Assembly: GCA_963585895.1 (NCBI GenBank)
Contig: OY757904.1
Span: 157,266,076-157,330,075, forward strand
Length of the DNA: 64,000 bases
Direction: 5' to 3'
Source: Sepioteuthis lessoniana
Lineage: Eukaryota > Mollusca > Cephalopoda > Myopsida > Loliginidae
Part shown: positions 54,630-64,000 of the stretch, in pieces
How positions within the stretch are numbered: position 1 is the stretch's first letter
Layout: each line of letters starts with the position of its first letter
The notes under the pieces: model-generated
Databases searched by the model: none
The model's input: the letters and a program-made list of their open reading frames with translations, nothing else
Told to the model about the DNA's origin: nothing
Position numbers and translations under genes: made by a program

Positions 54630-54970
54630 TTTCAGACATGCCAAAATCTTTAGTGATAATCTTCCAAACACACTCCTCTTTTCATGTTTCGCAGATTTTC
54701 GGTCATTCAAAGAGTCAACCGATTATCGCCCAACTCCACTTGCCTTATCCGCTCGACGTTGACCTCAGTCCTGTTTGTTGAAGGCCTCCCGGCCCTGGAG
54801 TCATCTTTCACCTCCTCGTGCTTTTCTTTGAATCTTTTATGCCACATAAAAAGCACATGTATACGACTTAGTTTTTATCTCCAAATACTTGATGAAGTAT
54901 TTCAAAGGCTTTTGAAAATTTCCGGTTTGTTTTGTTCCTCAGTGATCATAGATGAACGACATGAAAAAGG
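54630..54970 (-). pseudogene. Second-lineage mariner transposase fragment
   Basis: Minus-strand reading gives WHKRFKEKHEEVKDDSRAGR and then PSTNRTEVNVERIRQVELGD, then NRLTL. This is the linker between the DNA-binding and catalytic domains of mariner proteins (EWHKRFKEGREEVEDDPRSG.. in relatives). It differs from the WHKRFKEGRESVRDDE type of the three deleted copies, so it is another mariner lineage. No catalytic region follows. The plus-strand 121-codon frame here is a shadow. Confidence 0.75.
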
Positions 54971-54974
54971 TTTA

Positions 54975-55225
54975 AACAAAAACGTGAAAAAATGCAGTTG
55001 TTGCAGAAAGCTTAGACTACAGATAAATACTCCCAAGATATCACGTTAAGGGATAACACACTTCTCCTATTCCTCTTTCGTCCATAGCTCACTTAGTACT
55101 CACCGTCCTGTTACTTTTCAGACAGACCGCGAATATATATGTGTAGATATATGTGTTAATGAGTGTACGGAAAATTTGAAATGAAATCAGACAGTATGAG
55201 AAAAAGGAAGACTATATGGTTTGGT
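54975..55225. other. Unassigned DNA
   Basis: No supported feature. Confidence 0.5.
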
Positions 55226-55370
55226 GTGGTTCCTTTGATTAATGGCATATCAACCTTTGGGTGTTATTTAATACCAAAGCCATCCTTCCAGAAGAATTGC
55301 CAGGATACTATTTAGTCAATAGGTAGAGAAATAAGGGGGTTAAATTTTTTTCCAAAGGATCTTTCAAAAA
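55215..55370 (-). mobile_element. S1 SINE tail half
   Basis: GGTTTGGTGTGGTT..AATGGCATATCAACCTTTGG and CCAGAAGAATTGCCAGGATA: the tail and body of S1 without the tRNA-like head. Confidence 0.75.
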
Positions 55371-55374
55371 TCGA

Positions 55375-55990
55375 TGAATAAGAAACTAATTTCATCCTTC
55401 ATCTCAGTCTTTCTTTTTCTCTTTGACTTTATTTTTACCTATCTCTTTGTCTTTCTGTATTCCCCACCTCTCTCATTTTTTTTCTCTCATTTTAAGAGTT
55501 TTCAAGATCTTGTGGACTTAGAGCCAATTGCCGACTCGTCGAAGAAGAAATCAGTCTCACTTTGAGTACGAAATGCACAAAGAATAAACAATACATCTGT
55601 TTAATATTTATTTCCTCCTGTCTTGTCACGCCAAATTAAGCGAAATATCTTCTTAACTGAGGTGTCAGTTGATACTGTTGATTCGAGAAGAAGAGCATTT
55701 CTGCCTTAAATCCGATTTTTTGTTGTCGCTCAGATAAAATCTCTGCTGCGTCGAAACATTTCACTTTGGTTCGAAACTTGCGGAACCGTCAATTTCTGCA
55801 GAATCTTATCAAAGAATTAATATTTTCTCTTCAAGTTTGGCAACTAACTCAACAGGATTCCTCGTCACAGAGACATTTCCACACAAAGCCCGGATTAAAA
55901 GACAGAAATTTGAAATGAGCGACCGATTGAAATCAAGTAATTGAAATTACTCCAGTAACCAACTTATACGCAAGAATAACTGCATACATA
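55375..55990. other. Unassigned DNA
   Basis: Pyrimidine-rich at 55400-55500. Nothing recognised. Confidence 0.5.
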
Positions 55991-55994
55991 TTCA

Positions 55995-56075
55995 CACACA
56001 CACACACACATTTATGTTTAAATACGTTATATATATATAAATATATATATGTGTGTGTGTGTGTATGTGTGTGTC
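55995..56075. repeat. (CA)n, (TA)n, (TG)n microsatellites
   Basis: CA at 55995-56010, TA near 56028-56050, TG at 56051-56074. Confidence 0.9.
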
Positions 56076-56129
56076 GACAGATCCATATATATATACATAT
56101 ATTTGTAGACGCACAAATTGTAACGGTCA

Positions 56130-56282
56130 TCGTCATAACGAAATGTAATCGACAAAATGATTTCAAATCTCGGACGAGATAGTTAGGCAAAAATAGCCAT
56201 GTTAGACTATCAATCTAGGAGAAGGAAAACCAGGCGTACTCCCTTTAAAAATTGACCTTCTGTTATATCCTATCCCGGTCAG
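56130..56282 (+). mobile_element. S2 SINE fragment, internally shortened
   Basis: The head remnant CATCGTCATAACGAAATGTA joins directly to the tail part (ATCTAGGAGAAGGAAAACCA to CTATCCCGGTCAG), skipping the core. Confidence 0.6.
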
Positions 56283-56301
56283 ATATATATATATATATAA
56301 A

Positions 56302-56547
56302 AGTGGTTGACCGCAGTCGGGGGCGACCCGAATGCTTTTTTCAATAGCTACTACACCGAGGCGTGGCGGAGAACGCTACTCTTTTCCTAAGATTGCCCCA
56401 CTTACCTTTTATCCATACTTTATAATGCTGTGTGTTAAGCAAGGAGGCATCAAGTACCAGTTTTTGAGTCTTTGGTATGAATGGACCTGGGACCGAATCG
56501 GAGACTCCCTGACCATTGGTGAACACTTTGACCATTTTGTCAATGGG
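56302..56547 (-). mobile_element. S3 SINE
   Basis: The plus strand begins AGTGGTTGACCGCAGTCGGG. The head at the right end is worn (GACCGAATCGGAGACTCCCT). Confidence 0.8.
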
Positions 56548-56549
56548 CC

Positions 56550-56855
56550 GCGATATATATATGGAGTGAATATGTATGTATTCCTTATCCGGAGAGAAAT
56601 GTGGCTAGACATCTGGTAGGATGAAAATAAAAATCTGTTAAAATGCGCATGAACCCTCTATAGCCATCTACCCCACTCATTCTGTAATTGATAATAATGT
56701 GTGGGATATTTATCTTGGAGAAAAATATACTGCGATAAACCTGGAAGTGATTGCACCCAATTTTTTAATGAAAGCATACGTAAATGAAAAGAATACTCAA
56801 ATGTGAAACTTACGGATTCAATAACATCCAATTATATTCACTGGTTTTTCCTTTT
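56550..56855. other. Unassigned DNA
   Basis: No supported feature. Confidence 0.5.
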
Positions 56856-56857
56856 TA

Positions 56858-56940
56858 GATACATGTTTCGGAATACATGTTTTGGAATACATGTTTTGGA
56901 ATACATGTTTCGGAATTCATGTTTTGGAATACATGTTATT
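56858..56940. repeat. Six-unit 14-bp minisatellite
   Basis: Repeats of GGAATACATGTTTT with T/C changes at one site. Confidence 0.95.
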
Positions 56941-57124
56941 GAACCGTTGTGAGAGTGATCATCTCAGTACACCATCTTACAATAAAAATACTTGCGATAT
57001 AGGCATTGCTTGATGACTTACTATTGTTATAAACTTTTGTACGAATGTCTACTCAAATGTTAGATAACATATACACATGAGAAATATATGCATAGATATG
57101 TGTATATACGCATATCTATCTATG

Positions 57125-57320
57125 CACTTACCAACCCCTCCTCACGGACAGGATGTGACACAAGATCAATTTTATGCGAAGTTTAAAAGGTTTGAATTCA
57201 AAGTTTTCCTACTCCAAAATCGGTTGTCATACCAAGGTTAAAGAGCCTACTCTGCCCTAAAAATACCCCTAAGATGGAGAGAGAATAATTGGATTCATAT
57301 CTTTCCCAATGCTAAAGAAC
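57125..57320 (-). mobile_element. S2 SINE, head-truncated
   Basis: Plus-strand ACCAACCCCTCCTCACGGAC to TCATATCTTTCCCAATGCTA. Confidence 0.75.
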
Positions 57321-57324
57321 TGAA

Positions 57325-57565
57325 AAACTATGGAACATGAAAATAGTGTTTATACCAATTACAATTGGTGTGCTCGGTACAATGATCAAACGATTGGTAC
57401 AGGAAATGGGGGACTTAGAAATAAGAGGACGAGAGTAGACCACCCTTACTACTGTATTGGCCAGAATACTGAGAAGGGTCCTGGAGACATGAGGACACTT
57501 GCTGTCATGAGAAACTATCAGCTAACACTGGTGGGAGAAACTCTCAAAAGAGTAAAATGATAAAA
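57325..57565 (+). pseudogene. LINE-B terminal relic
   Basis: One frame reads RILRRVLET then, after a stop, LLS..ETIS.HWWEKLSKE. This is the RSARILRRVLETWGDLLSL...WCEKLSRS ending of LINE-B. The longer open frame in another register (EHENSVYTNYNWCARYN...) is a known shadow of the same DNA. Confidence 0.6.
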
Positions 57566-58110
57566 GAAAATGAGAAGATATACAAAACTTGGACTTGACA
57601 AGATAACTAAAAAAGCCATTGAACATGAGGGTGACAGTGATACTAATTGTTGTTGAAGCACTTGGAACGGTCTCTAAAATCTTGGAAAGGGAGCAGGAAG
57701 AATTGGAAATCAGAAGAAGAATCGAAACCATTCTGACTCGATATTGTTGACATCGGCTCGAATACTCAGAAAAATCCTGGATGCCAACAAAGACTTACCG
57801 TCACTCAGGCACTAGTAAAAGACTGCCAGCTAATGCAAAGAGTGAAATAATGATAAGAAGGAAAGAGAAACCATTGACGGAATGGAGCAACCAAATCAGG
57901 AAAACATCAAATTAGTTGGCAAAAACAAAATCCCCACTACCAGTTGGAAGCAGATACCATCAAACAAATAGAGATGAAAAATAGAGTGCTTCAGAAGAAC
58001 AAGAAAACTTCTCGAAATCAAACATGCAGAAGAAAATTTCATCAAAGGAATAAACACCCAGATTGCCCCCTTGTAAGATTCACTGGACCAATTTTAAAAT
58101 GAATAAGGAA
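57566..58110 (+). pseudogene. LINE-B relic
   Basis: Reads MRVTVILIVVEALGTVSKIL then EREQEELEIRRRIETI, the VIPIVIGALGTIPKGLE...LEIGGRIETIQ block. A SARILRKILDANKDL segment follows near 57735. The part from 57830 to 58110 is open-frame-rich but not clearly assigned. It lies head to tail with the relics on both sides. Confidence 0.65.
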
Positions 58111-58254
58111 GAAACTCGGATGAATCGACCATGGGACAAGGAAATAGAGGAATTTATCCGACCTCACATTAGACTATACACGACAGAAGGTCATGCGTGA
58201 CCGTCAAAACATGATTCATCATCTTGATATTTCGCTTCCGAGACGCGCTCAGTC

Positions 58255-58440
58255 CCCAAATGATAAACTTAACACTGCTAATTAGATATTGCCTGGGGGA
58301 GGATCTCTAGGACCAGGCGGCTAATTTACAATAGCTCACACCGCGTGAACACCAGATGGTCCCACCAGGAAGCAGGTAAGGACGATGCGCTAGGCTCCAC
58401 AAAAGGATCACCAAATCGCAGTCAGAGGATCAGACTAAGT
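58255..58440. mobile_element. Unnamed dispersed repeat, copy 2
   Basis: GCCTGGGGGAGGATCTCTAGGACCAGGC-like sequence corresponds to 25630-25740. Sandwiched between LINE-B relics, it may be LINE-B 3' sequence. Confidence 0.35.
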
Positions 58441-58479
58441 ATTAATTTTTAAAAAAACTTGTCATCTAGTATATTTTGC

Positions 58480-58850
58480 AGTGCTACAGACCACAAAGTG
58501 AAAATAAAAGAAAGCGAAAAGAGAGACACATACCTAGATCTTGCTAGAGTGTGAAAATTGCTGAGAAACATGTAAGTGATTGTAATGCCAATTGTAGTTG
58601 ATGCTCCTGGAATAGTTCCCAAGGGTTTGAAAAAATGACCGAGAAAGTTGAAAAATAATTAAAAAATCGAGACTACACCGACCTCAGCATGGTTAAGACC
58701 AGCTAGATATCTCTGAAGAGTCCTGAAGTCCGGAGGAGACTTGCAGTCACTTGGATCATTTTAAAAGACCACAAGTTAAAACTGGTGTGAAAAACCCTCG
58801 AGGAGTGAAAGAAAATATAAAACCAAATAAATACTTTTAAAAGATTTATA
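58480..58850 (+). pseudogene. LINE-B terminal relic
   Basis: Broken frames give VIVMPIVVDAPGIVPKGLKK, then LRPARYL.RVLKSGGDLQSL and NWCEKPSRSE. The order agrees with the family ending. Confidence 0.65.
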
Positions 58851-58999
58851 TGGTTTTGTATGGCATAGATAAGAAAAAGAAAATAATATTTAATTATTCA
58901 AATTCATATGTTTTTACTTTTATAATTTGTTAATTCTCTCAATTCTGAATATAAATAAGAATCTTTTTGCAATATAATCTGGTCTTAAAAATTTCCGTT

Positions 59000-59175
59000 G
59001 TGTTTGTGGATAAAGAGCTGCACTGTGACGTCGTAGTTAAGGAGTTCAAACTCGAGTCACACTAATTTGTTCACTTTAAGACTGATACCCCTGGGAAAGG
59101 TATGAAACCCCTTAAGTAGTACAACTGTTGTCTTTTAACCTATGAAGATTGATATGTCATTAAATAAAAAAGCCA
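59000..59175 (+). mobile_element. S1 SINE, old
   Basis: Box B GAGTTCAAACTCGAG, core CCCCTGGGAAAGGTATGAAA, tail AGATTGATATGTCATTAAAT. Confidence 0.65.
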
Positions 59176-59310
59176 AACCATACTTCCCTATTCATGATTC
59201 AGAAATTCCGTCTATATAATAACATGAGTCATGTCCGCTGTAGAATAATGCTTTATGTTATCATAACAATGGAATTTCTCATGACTATGCCGTTATGCTT
59301 GGTTGCCAAA

Positions 59311-59377
<67 letters not shown>

Positions 59378-59405
59378 TGAGAGAGAAAGAGAGAGAAAGA
59401 GAGAT
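59311..59405. repeat. (TA)n(GA)n microsatellite
   Basis: About 31 TA units followed by GAGAGAAA runs. Confidence 0.95.
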
Positions 59406-59409
59406 GGGG

Positions 59410-59675
59410 TTGTGATTGAAACATCGTTTGAGCAGATCAGTTGTATGCCACTCACAATAATTTGCTGTAACTACCTGCCAAATCCGTTGCTTAAATTCTT
59501 CCAAACACGCAAGCATCCATTTCGAATCTAATTATGAACTCATATAGATTCAGATTTTAGAAGAAGGAAGATTTGCTTTGCTGCGTAGGTCAATGATATT
59601 TCTAAATGTGAAGTCATACAGTCAAGATTGAGAACCAGAAATAACTACAAGCTGGTAAACAAATATGATTTGGCT
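59410..59675. other. Unassigned DNA
   Basis: No supported feature. Confidence 0.5.
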
Positions 59676-59677
59676 AA

Positions 59678-59755
59678 TTGATTGATTGATTGGTTGGTTG
59701 GTTGGTGAGTTTTATGGCAACCAACCCTTGTGAATTATTCAATGTAAAATCCTCT
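59678..59755 (-). mobile_element. S1/composite tail fragment
   Basis: (GATT)n(GGTT)n then TTTTATGGCAACCAACCCTT: a heavily 5'-truncated tail. Confidence 0.6.

Positions 59756-59756
<1 letters not shown>

Positions 59757-59806
<50 letters not shown>
59757..59806. repeat. (CA)n(TA)n microsatellite
   Basis: CA units then TA units, into which the MITE is inserted. Confidence 0.95.
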
Positions 59807-59811
<5 letters not shown>

Positions 59812-60042
59812 TATCACAAAAGTGAGTACACCCCTCATATTTCTGCAGATATTTAAGTATATCTCTTCATGGGAAAACACTGACAAAATGACACTTTGAC
59901 ACAATGAAAAGTAGTCTGTGTGCAGCTTATATAACAGAGTTACTTTATTTTCCCCTCAAAATAACTCAGTGTTGTCCCATGAAAAGATATACTTAAATAT
60001 CTGCAGAAATATGAGGGGTGTACTTACTTTTGTGATACACTG
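59807..60042. mobile_element. Tc1/mariner-type MITE with 76-bp inverted repeats
   Basis: The left arm 59808-59883 begins AGTGTATCACAAAAGTGAGT. The right arm 59966-60041 is its reverse complement with only about three differences. About 80 bp of unique sequence lie between. It sits in (TA)n, consistent with a TA target. There is no coding capacity, so a transposase must act in trans. The arms resemble ends of a Tc1-like element that I recall from fish genomes; that is memory, not a search. Low arm divergence suggests recent activity. Confidence 0.9.
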
Positions 60043-60065
60043 AAGATATATATATATATATATGA

Positions 60066-60135
60066 TTTGTGAGCGTCAAATAGTTTATTGTCATATCCAG
60101 GACACTTGTATTCTCCTACCCCAGCCGAAGAAGCG
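60066..60135 (-). mobile_element. Composite head fragment
   Basis: GTCATATCCAGGACACTTGT to ACCCCAGCCGAAGAAG matches the outer part of the composite head. Confidence 0.5.
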
Positions 60136-60304
60136 GAACAAACAGGATTATACTTGGGAGGATGGGCAAATTGCTCATTCACTTGCTCCTTTCTGTCAAA
60201 TACTGCGAAAAATTAGTCATGAGATAGTTTTCAAGATACCTGTCGATATTCAAAATGCAAATCGATTCATGCCTTTTCAACAGACACAAGTGTGAGGTAT
60301 GTAT

Positions 60305-60595
60305 ATACCCAACCCCTCCACCACAAGCAAGATGTGACACAAGGTCAATTTTTAGCAAAGTGCTGAAGGGTTAAATCCAAAGTTTTCCTTCTCCTAGTCT
60401 GGTCGCCATAGCAAGGTTAAATAATTAGGTTTGCTAAACAATTTTACCCACATTTGGAAGTAGAATAGTGGGATTCATGCCTATTCGAAGGGTATTAGTG
60501 CTATGCGAACTGGAAATAGCCTAGTATAGGATTTGAACTCGATTCATTTAATCCATTTGCTACGTCGATAACCGTTACACCACGAGCACCTCCTT
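60305..60595 (-). mobile_element. S2 SINE, worn
   Basis: Plus-strand CCAACCCCTCCACCACAAGC through GATAACCGTTACACCACGAG, full length. Confidence 0.8.
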
Positions 60596-60756
60596 CACCA
60601 TTGAAGAAAGCATAATCAGTCTTAACCAGCTAAACTCTGTAATTGATGTTGGCGTTCAGCTAAAAACGAAATTCTGAATATTTACTTTTAAAAAAGTCAA
60701 AATTACTTGAAAATTGACAGAATAACTTCTTCCTAACCCACAAATTCTTTTGCCGG

Positions 60757-60930
60757 TTGATTGATTGACTGATTGACTGACTGACTGACTGACCCATTTT
60801 AATGGCATGTCAACCTGTCTGGGGTTATTTTAGCCCTAGAGTTTAAAGAATCATGTACATTATAAGTTTATATTTGTATTTTTTGTAATTGTTTCTTATG
60901 GGATTTTGGCACAGAAAACAGGATTTTACA
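60757..60930 (-). mobile_element. Composite variant-subfamily tail and spacer
   Basis: (GATT)n(GACT)n then AATGGCATGTCAACCTGTCT, then the variant spacer. It ends where copy 3 of the composite begins. Confidence 0.6.
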
Positions 60931-61117
60931 TGATCGCTTTGGTTTGGCTCGGTTTGGTTTTATGGCATATCAACCATGGTAGGTTATTCAATGCCAAATC
61001 CTGTTTACAAATACATATGCTTTGTAAACCCATTCTGTTGATAAAATCTTAAAATGAGCCTTGGTTTCAAGAATTTCTGTGTAACAGTAACAATTTAACA
61101 GCAGTCATAAATAGTTA

Positions 61118-62004
61118 TACGAGGATCATTAAATAAGTTTCCAGACTTTTTTCGTGTGGATACTTTTATTGATAGTACACACATGAAACTCTAGTCCCCT
61201 TCGAAGTAATCTCCTCCACTTGTTTTACCGTTCCAACAACTTCTGGAACGCCCCATCAAAGTCCTCCTGTGTGAGCGTGTCAATGACCTTCGTCACAGCC
61301 TCTTTCATCTCCTCGATTGTCTCATAACGACAGCCTCTGAGCTGAGGGAATAAACAAAAGTCACAGGGAGCAAGGTCTGGACTATAGGAAGGCTGAGGAA
61401 CTGTCTTGAAGCCGATCTTGGTCAAATAGTCTGTGACAAGGATGGAGTTGAGTACTGTTGCATTGTCCTGGTGGAAATGCCACTGACCCGATTTGAAGAG
61501 CGCTGGCCTCTTCCGAGGGAATCTCTTCATGAACTCTCTTAAAACCTCAACATAGTAGCCCTAACCCTTTGGGCAATCAACTCTGGTGTATTGACTTCCT
61601 TACTCCTCCCACACCTCTCATCATCCCTCACAGACTCCGTGCCTTCCTAGAATCTCTTATGCCACTCAAAAACTGATGCTCGAGTCATGCAAGATGGCCG
61701 AAAAGCAGTCTGAAGCATTCCATACGTTTCTGTGGCATTTTTTCCAAGTTTAAAACAAAATTTTATTGCATATCGTTCTTCTAAAGTGTCCTGACGTCCA
61801 GATTGCATTTTTGAAATTCACCAGCTGGAACAATCAGGCTTTAGTGTGGTGTATCCCAATTGCTGCTGTAGCTGTTCTTTTGATGTTGAAATCAGTCAGT
61901 CATTTCATTAGATGTATAGCAATAACATAATGAATTTTCCAGAGTCTACGACAATTTTACATTCCTGTACAAAAAAAACTTATTGGAAACTTATTGAAGG
62001 CACC
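61118..62004 (-). mobile_element. Internally deleted mariner, copy 3
   Basis: Inverted ends contain AAGTTTCCAGACTTTTTTCG and a diverged right end. The deletion join near 61555-61575 reads AGCCCTAACCCTTTGGGC, with fewer CCCTAA units than the other two copies. It is inserted in the composite array. Confidence 0.85.
61222..61808 (-). pseudogene. Mariner transposase remnant (copy 3)
   Basis: The C-terminal part reads FPRKRPALFKSGQWHFHQDN, then SYSPDLAPCDFCLFPQLRGC, and stops early after FQKLLER through a small deletion that removes the usual YNKCIAAGGDYFEGD end. The N-terminal part begins at the ATG at 61808. The centre, with the first catalytic aspartate, is deleted as in the other two copies. 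Confidence 0.8.
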
Positions 62005-62739
62005 ACGTACGTGATATTTAAAAGATTTGTTTGTCAGTAATTTCATTTTTAAATGAGTTAGAAGTAAATTGTTCGCACCCTAGTATTGCTTTTCTTTTAC
62101 ACCGTTAAATGGTTTCAATTATTACTAACAGAAATAATTTTACACAGTATTTATTATTTGTTTTCTGACAGTGAAGTGGTTACAAGTATTTCTATTTAAC
62201 ACTAATTATTCCATTCAATACAATTCATTCATTTACACACGGCCAAATGGTTCAAAATATTGTTATGTAATACCAATAATTCAATTTGGGCACACAGTTA
62301 AAGTGTTTAAAGTATTGCCAGTTAACATTTATAATTCTAATCAACATTACTCATTCACTTGTACACAGGTTCAATGTATTGCTATGTATCACTAACAATT
62401 AAATCAAACATCAGTCATTTGTTTACACATAGTTAAATGATCAAACTGTTATATTTCATACCATTCAATTTAGCATAAATCATTTGTTTGCACTCAGTTT
62501 AAATGTCAAACAGTTCTATTTGATCAATAAATAGGACCCTGTCAGGTGCTACCAATCCGGGCGAGGGTGGACCTGGAAATGATGACAATAGAAGGGTACT
62601 CTGCATTCCCCAAAGCTCCAACATTACTGGAGCCTCATCAGATGGTTTAATGTCATACCCAGAGCACTCGTTATGGGGGTCTTAGCCCTCTGTAGAGACA
62701 CAATCGATATATTTATTCTACAGCCCCAGCCGATTGGGC

Positions 62740-63350
62740 TAGATTTTATGAGCATCAAGTATTCCTATCAAATACTAATTTATTTTTGAGTACAACACCA
62801 TGAAGGAATGCTTGCTAGATAGTAAATCATAAATACATGAGTGAGTTGATTCTTCATTGGGTACTCAATGCTTAACGCCTTGTGCCAGTTTAGTTAATTT
62901 TTGTATAACTACTTTTTATTATTTTGAGGATGCCTGCCGTAAAATACTGGTTAGCGTGCTAATTTCTCGGGCTTTGTTTAATCTTTTCCAGAGACTTTTT
63001 TGACTTTGTACCAGAATAACCAAAGCTTAATTTGAAAATAAAATTGAACCTATCATAGGGCTATGGTTAACAAGCTGATCTTGAGTTCGGAGTTACTACG
63101 AGTTCTACGCCACGCAAGTATCCTTGCGTCATACATAGCTTAGATTAATGACTAGCAAACCTACACGAGTGAGTTCGAGTCTCATTGGGTGCCCCTTTCA
63201 TATGGCCTTGTGCCACATCTAAGCAAAAAGCTTAGTAAATTACCATAGCTTAGATTAATGAATAGCTATTTTGTTCTTAGCATTTGCGTTTTTTTTTACA
63301 AAGTAGCGACAACAGTTCCTCTATAAAAGTGTCTACATATTTCATCCAGT
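62740..63350. other. Unassigned DNA
   Basis: Contains a repeated phrase, TAGCTTAGATTAATGA, at about 63136 and 63245 (about 108 bp apart). No gene recognised. Confidence 0.45.
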
Positions 63351-63354
63351 CTTT

Positions 63355-64000
63355 GATTGATTTTATTGGCATTTCAACCTGTCTAAGGTTATTTTATGCC
63401 TAGATTATTTACATTTATATCTTAGATTGTTGTTTTTTAAAGAATTTTTGCAAGTATTCTTAATATAAATAATTTGCATGCAGTTATATGGTTTCAAGTA
63501 TTCCTAAGAATTATATCGTTTCAAGTAATTATTCTATTTAATAATAACCATTTCTTTGTACTCAGTTATATTGTTTGGTTTGGTTTCTTTGTTTAATGGC
63601 ATATCAACCTTTGTAGGTTATTTAATGCCAAAGCCATTCTTCTAGAAGAACAGTAGTGGTACTATTTAACCCATAGCTGGGAGGATAAGGGGGTTCATAC
63701 CTTTCTAAAGGGTATTTGCCCAAAAGTGAACGTAATAGCGCGACTGGAATACGAACTCGCTTACTACGATTCCTCAGTCCATCGCTTTAACCATTACACC
63801 ACGAGGACACCCCCTTATATGGTTTAAAGTAACTAATAATAATCCTTAGAAAACAATTGTATTTTTAAGTAACTATTCTTAACGCAAATAATCTACATTT
63901 ATATGAAAACAAATTTGTAGAAATGGGACAGGAAGATCTGTTTGCGCCAATTTTGAAATCCTGGTTGTTATCTGAGCGGACACTGATAAAGTATATTTAC
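63355..64000 (-). mobile_element. Composite retroposon, copy 4, runs off the window
   Basis: Tail near 63355-63415 (variant form GGCATTTCAACCTGTCTAAG), array units from 63430, an S1 SINE inside at 63568-63815, then more array to about 63930. No head is seen before the end. Confidence 0.55.
63568..63815 (-). mobile_element. S1 SINE nested in composite array
   Basis: Complete and little diverged: the plus strand starts GGTTTGGTTTCTTTGTTTAA, TGGCATATCAACCTTTGTAG, and ends CCATTACACCACGAGGACAC. TTATATTG and TTATATGG flank it. Confidence 0.9.

Larger units (their letters stand above)
60935..62739 (-). mobile_element. Composite retroposon, copy 3, split by mariner
   Basis: The tail is at 60935-61010 (GGTTTGGTTTTATGGCATAT), the mariner at 61118-62004, then array units (CACACAGTTAAAGTGTTTAA) from 62030, and the head from 62520 to GCCGATTGGGC at 62739. 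Possible worn TSD: GATTTTACATGA on the left against GATTTTATGA on the right. Confidence 0.75.

Noticed and set aside
54684..55049. 121-codon plus-strand gene
   Set aside because: Shadow of the minus-strand mariner fragment in the same place.
57330..57560. Novel 76-codon protein (EHENSVYTNYNWCARYN...)
   Set aside because: Alternate register of a LINE-B 3' end, a common artefact of that family.

Overview
This window is non-genic, repeat-saturated DNA from an animal genome. I found no complete host gene, rRNA or free-standing tRNA gene. It holds very long (TA)n, (CA)n, (CT)n and (GATA)n microsatellites, tRNA-derived SINEs, mariner and Tc1 relics, and non-LTR retrotransposon 3' ends. The mix of SINE heads with GTGGTGTAATGG, the LINE protein block LYGHLPP...RRTRHAGH and a second LINE of the VGALG type recalls molluscs, most likely a coleoid cephalopod. 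That assignment is inference from memory of these families and was not searched.

Layout. 0-5 kb: a composite retroposon with target-site duplications (TSDs), microsatellites and LINE-B relics. 5.2 kb: an exon-like block resembling the N-terminus of a UDP-glycosyltransferase, ending at a perfect splice-donor consensus. 6-7 kb, 20.9-21.8 kb and 61.1-62.0 kb: three copies of one internally deleted mariner. 8.5-10.4 kb and 57.3-58.9 kb: LINE-B C-terminal relics. 22.6-24.5 kb: a dead Tc1 element beside a LINE-A tail. 29.8 kb and 45.9 kb: two short loci that fold as type I hammerhead ribozymes, both followed by (TA)n. 41.7-42.7 kb and 48.2-49.6 kb: LINE-A copies carrying nested SINE or composite insertions. 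59.8-60.0 kb: a young MITE with 76-bp inverted repeats.

Repeat names used below are local. S1, S2 and S3 are three tRNA-headed SINE families. S5 is an uncharacterised pair of related segments. 'Composite' is an element made of a ~230-bp head, an array of ~62-bp units and the same 3' tail as S1. LINE-A has an (ATG)n tail. LINE-B carries the VGALG motif and probably a restriction-like endonuclease. S1 and the composite share a tail, so one LINE machinery may move both. S1 and S2 share a core, and at 46.2-46.5 kb this has produced a chimeric SINE.

Strongest leads: the hammerhead pair, with compensatory change in stem II and (TA)n able to prolong stem I; the composite element shown by TSDs to move as one unit; the chimeric SINE; the mariner deletion whose junction carries telomere-like CCCTAA repeats; and the UGT-like exon.
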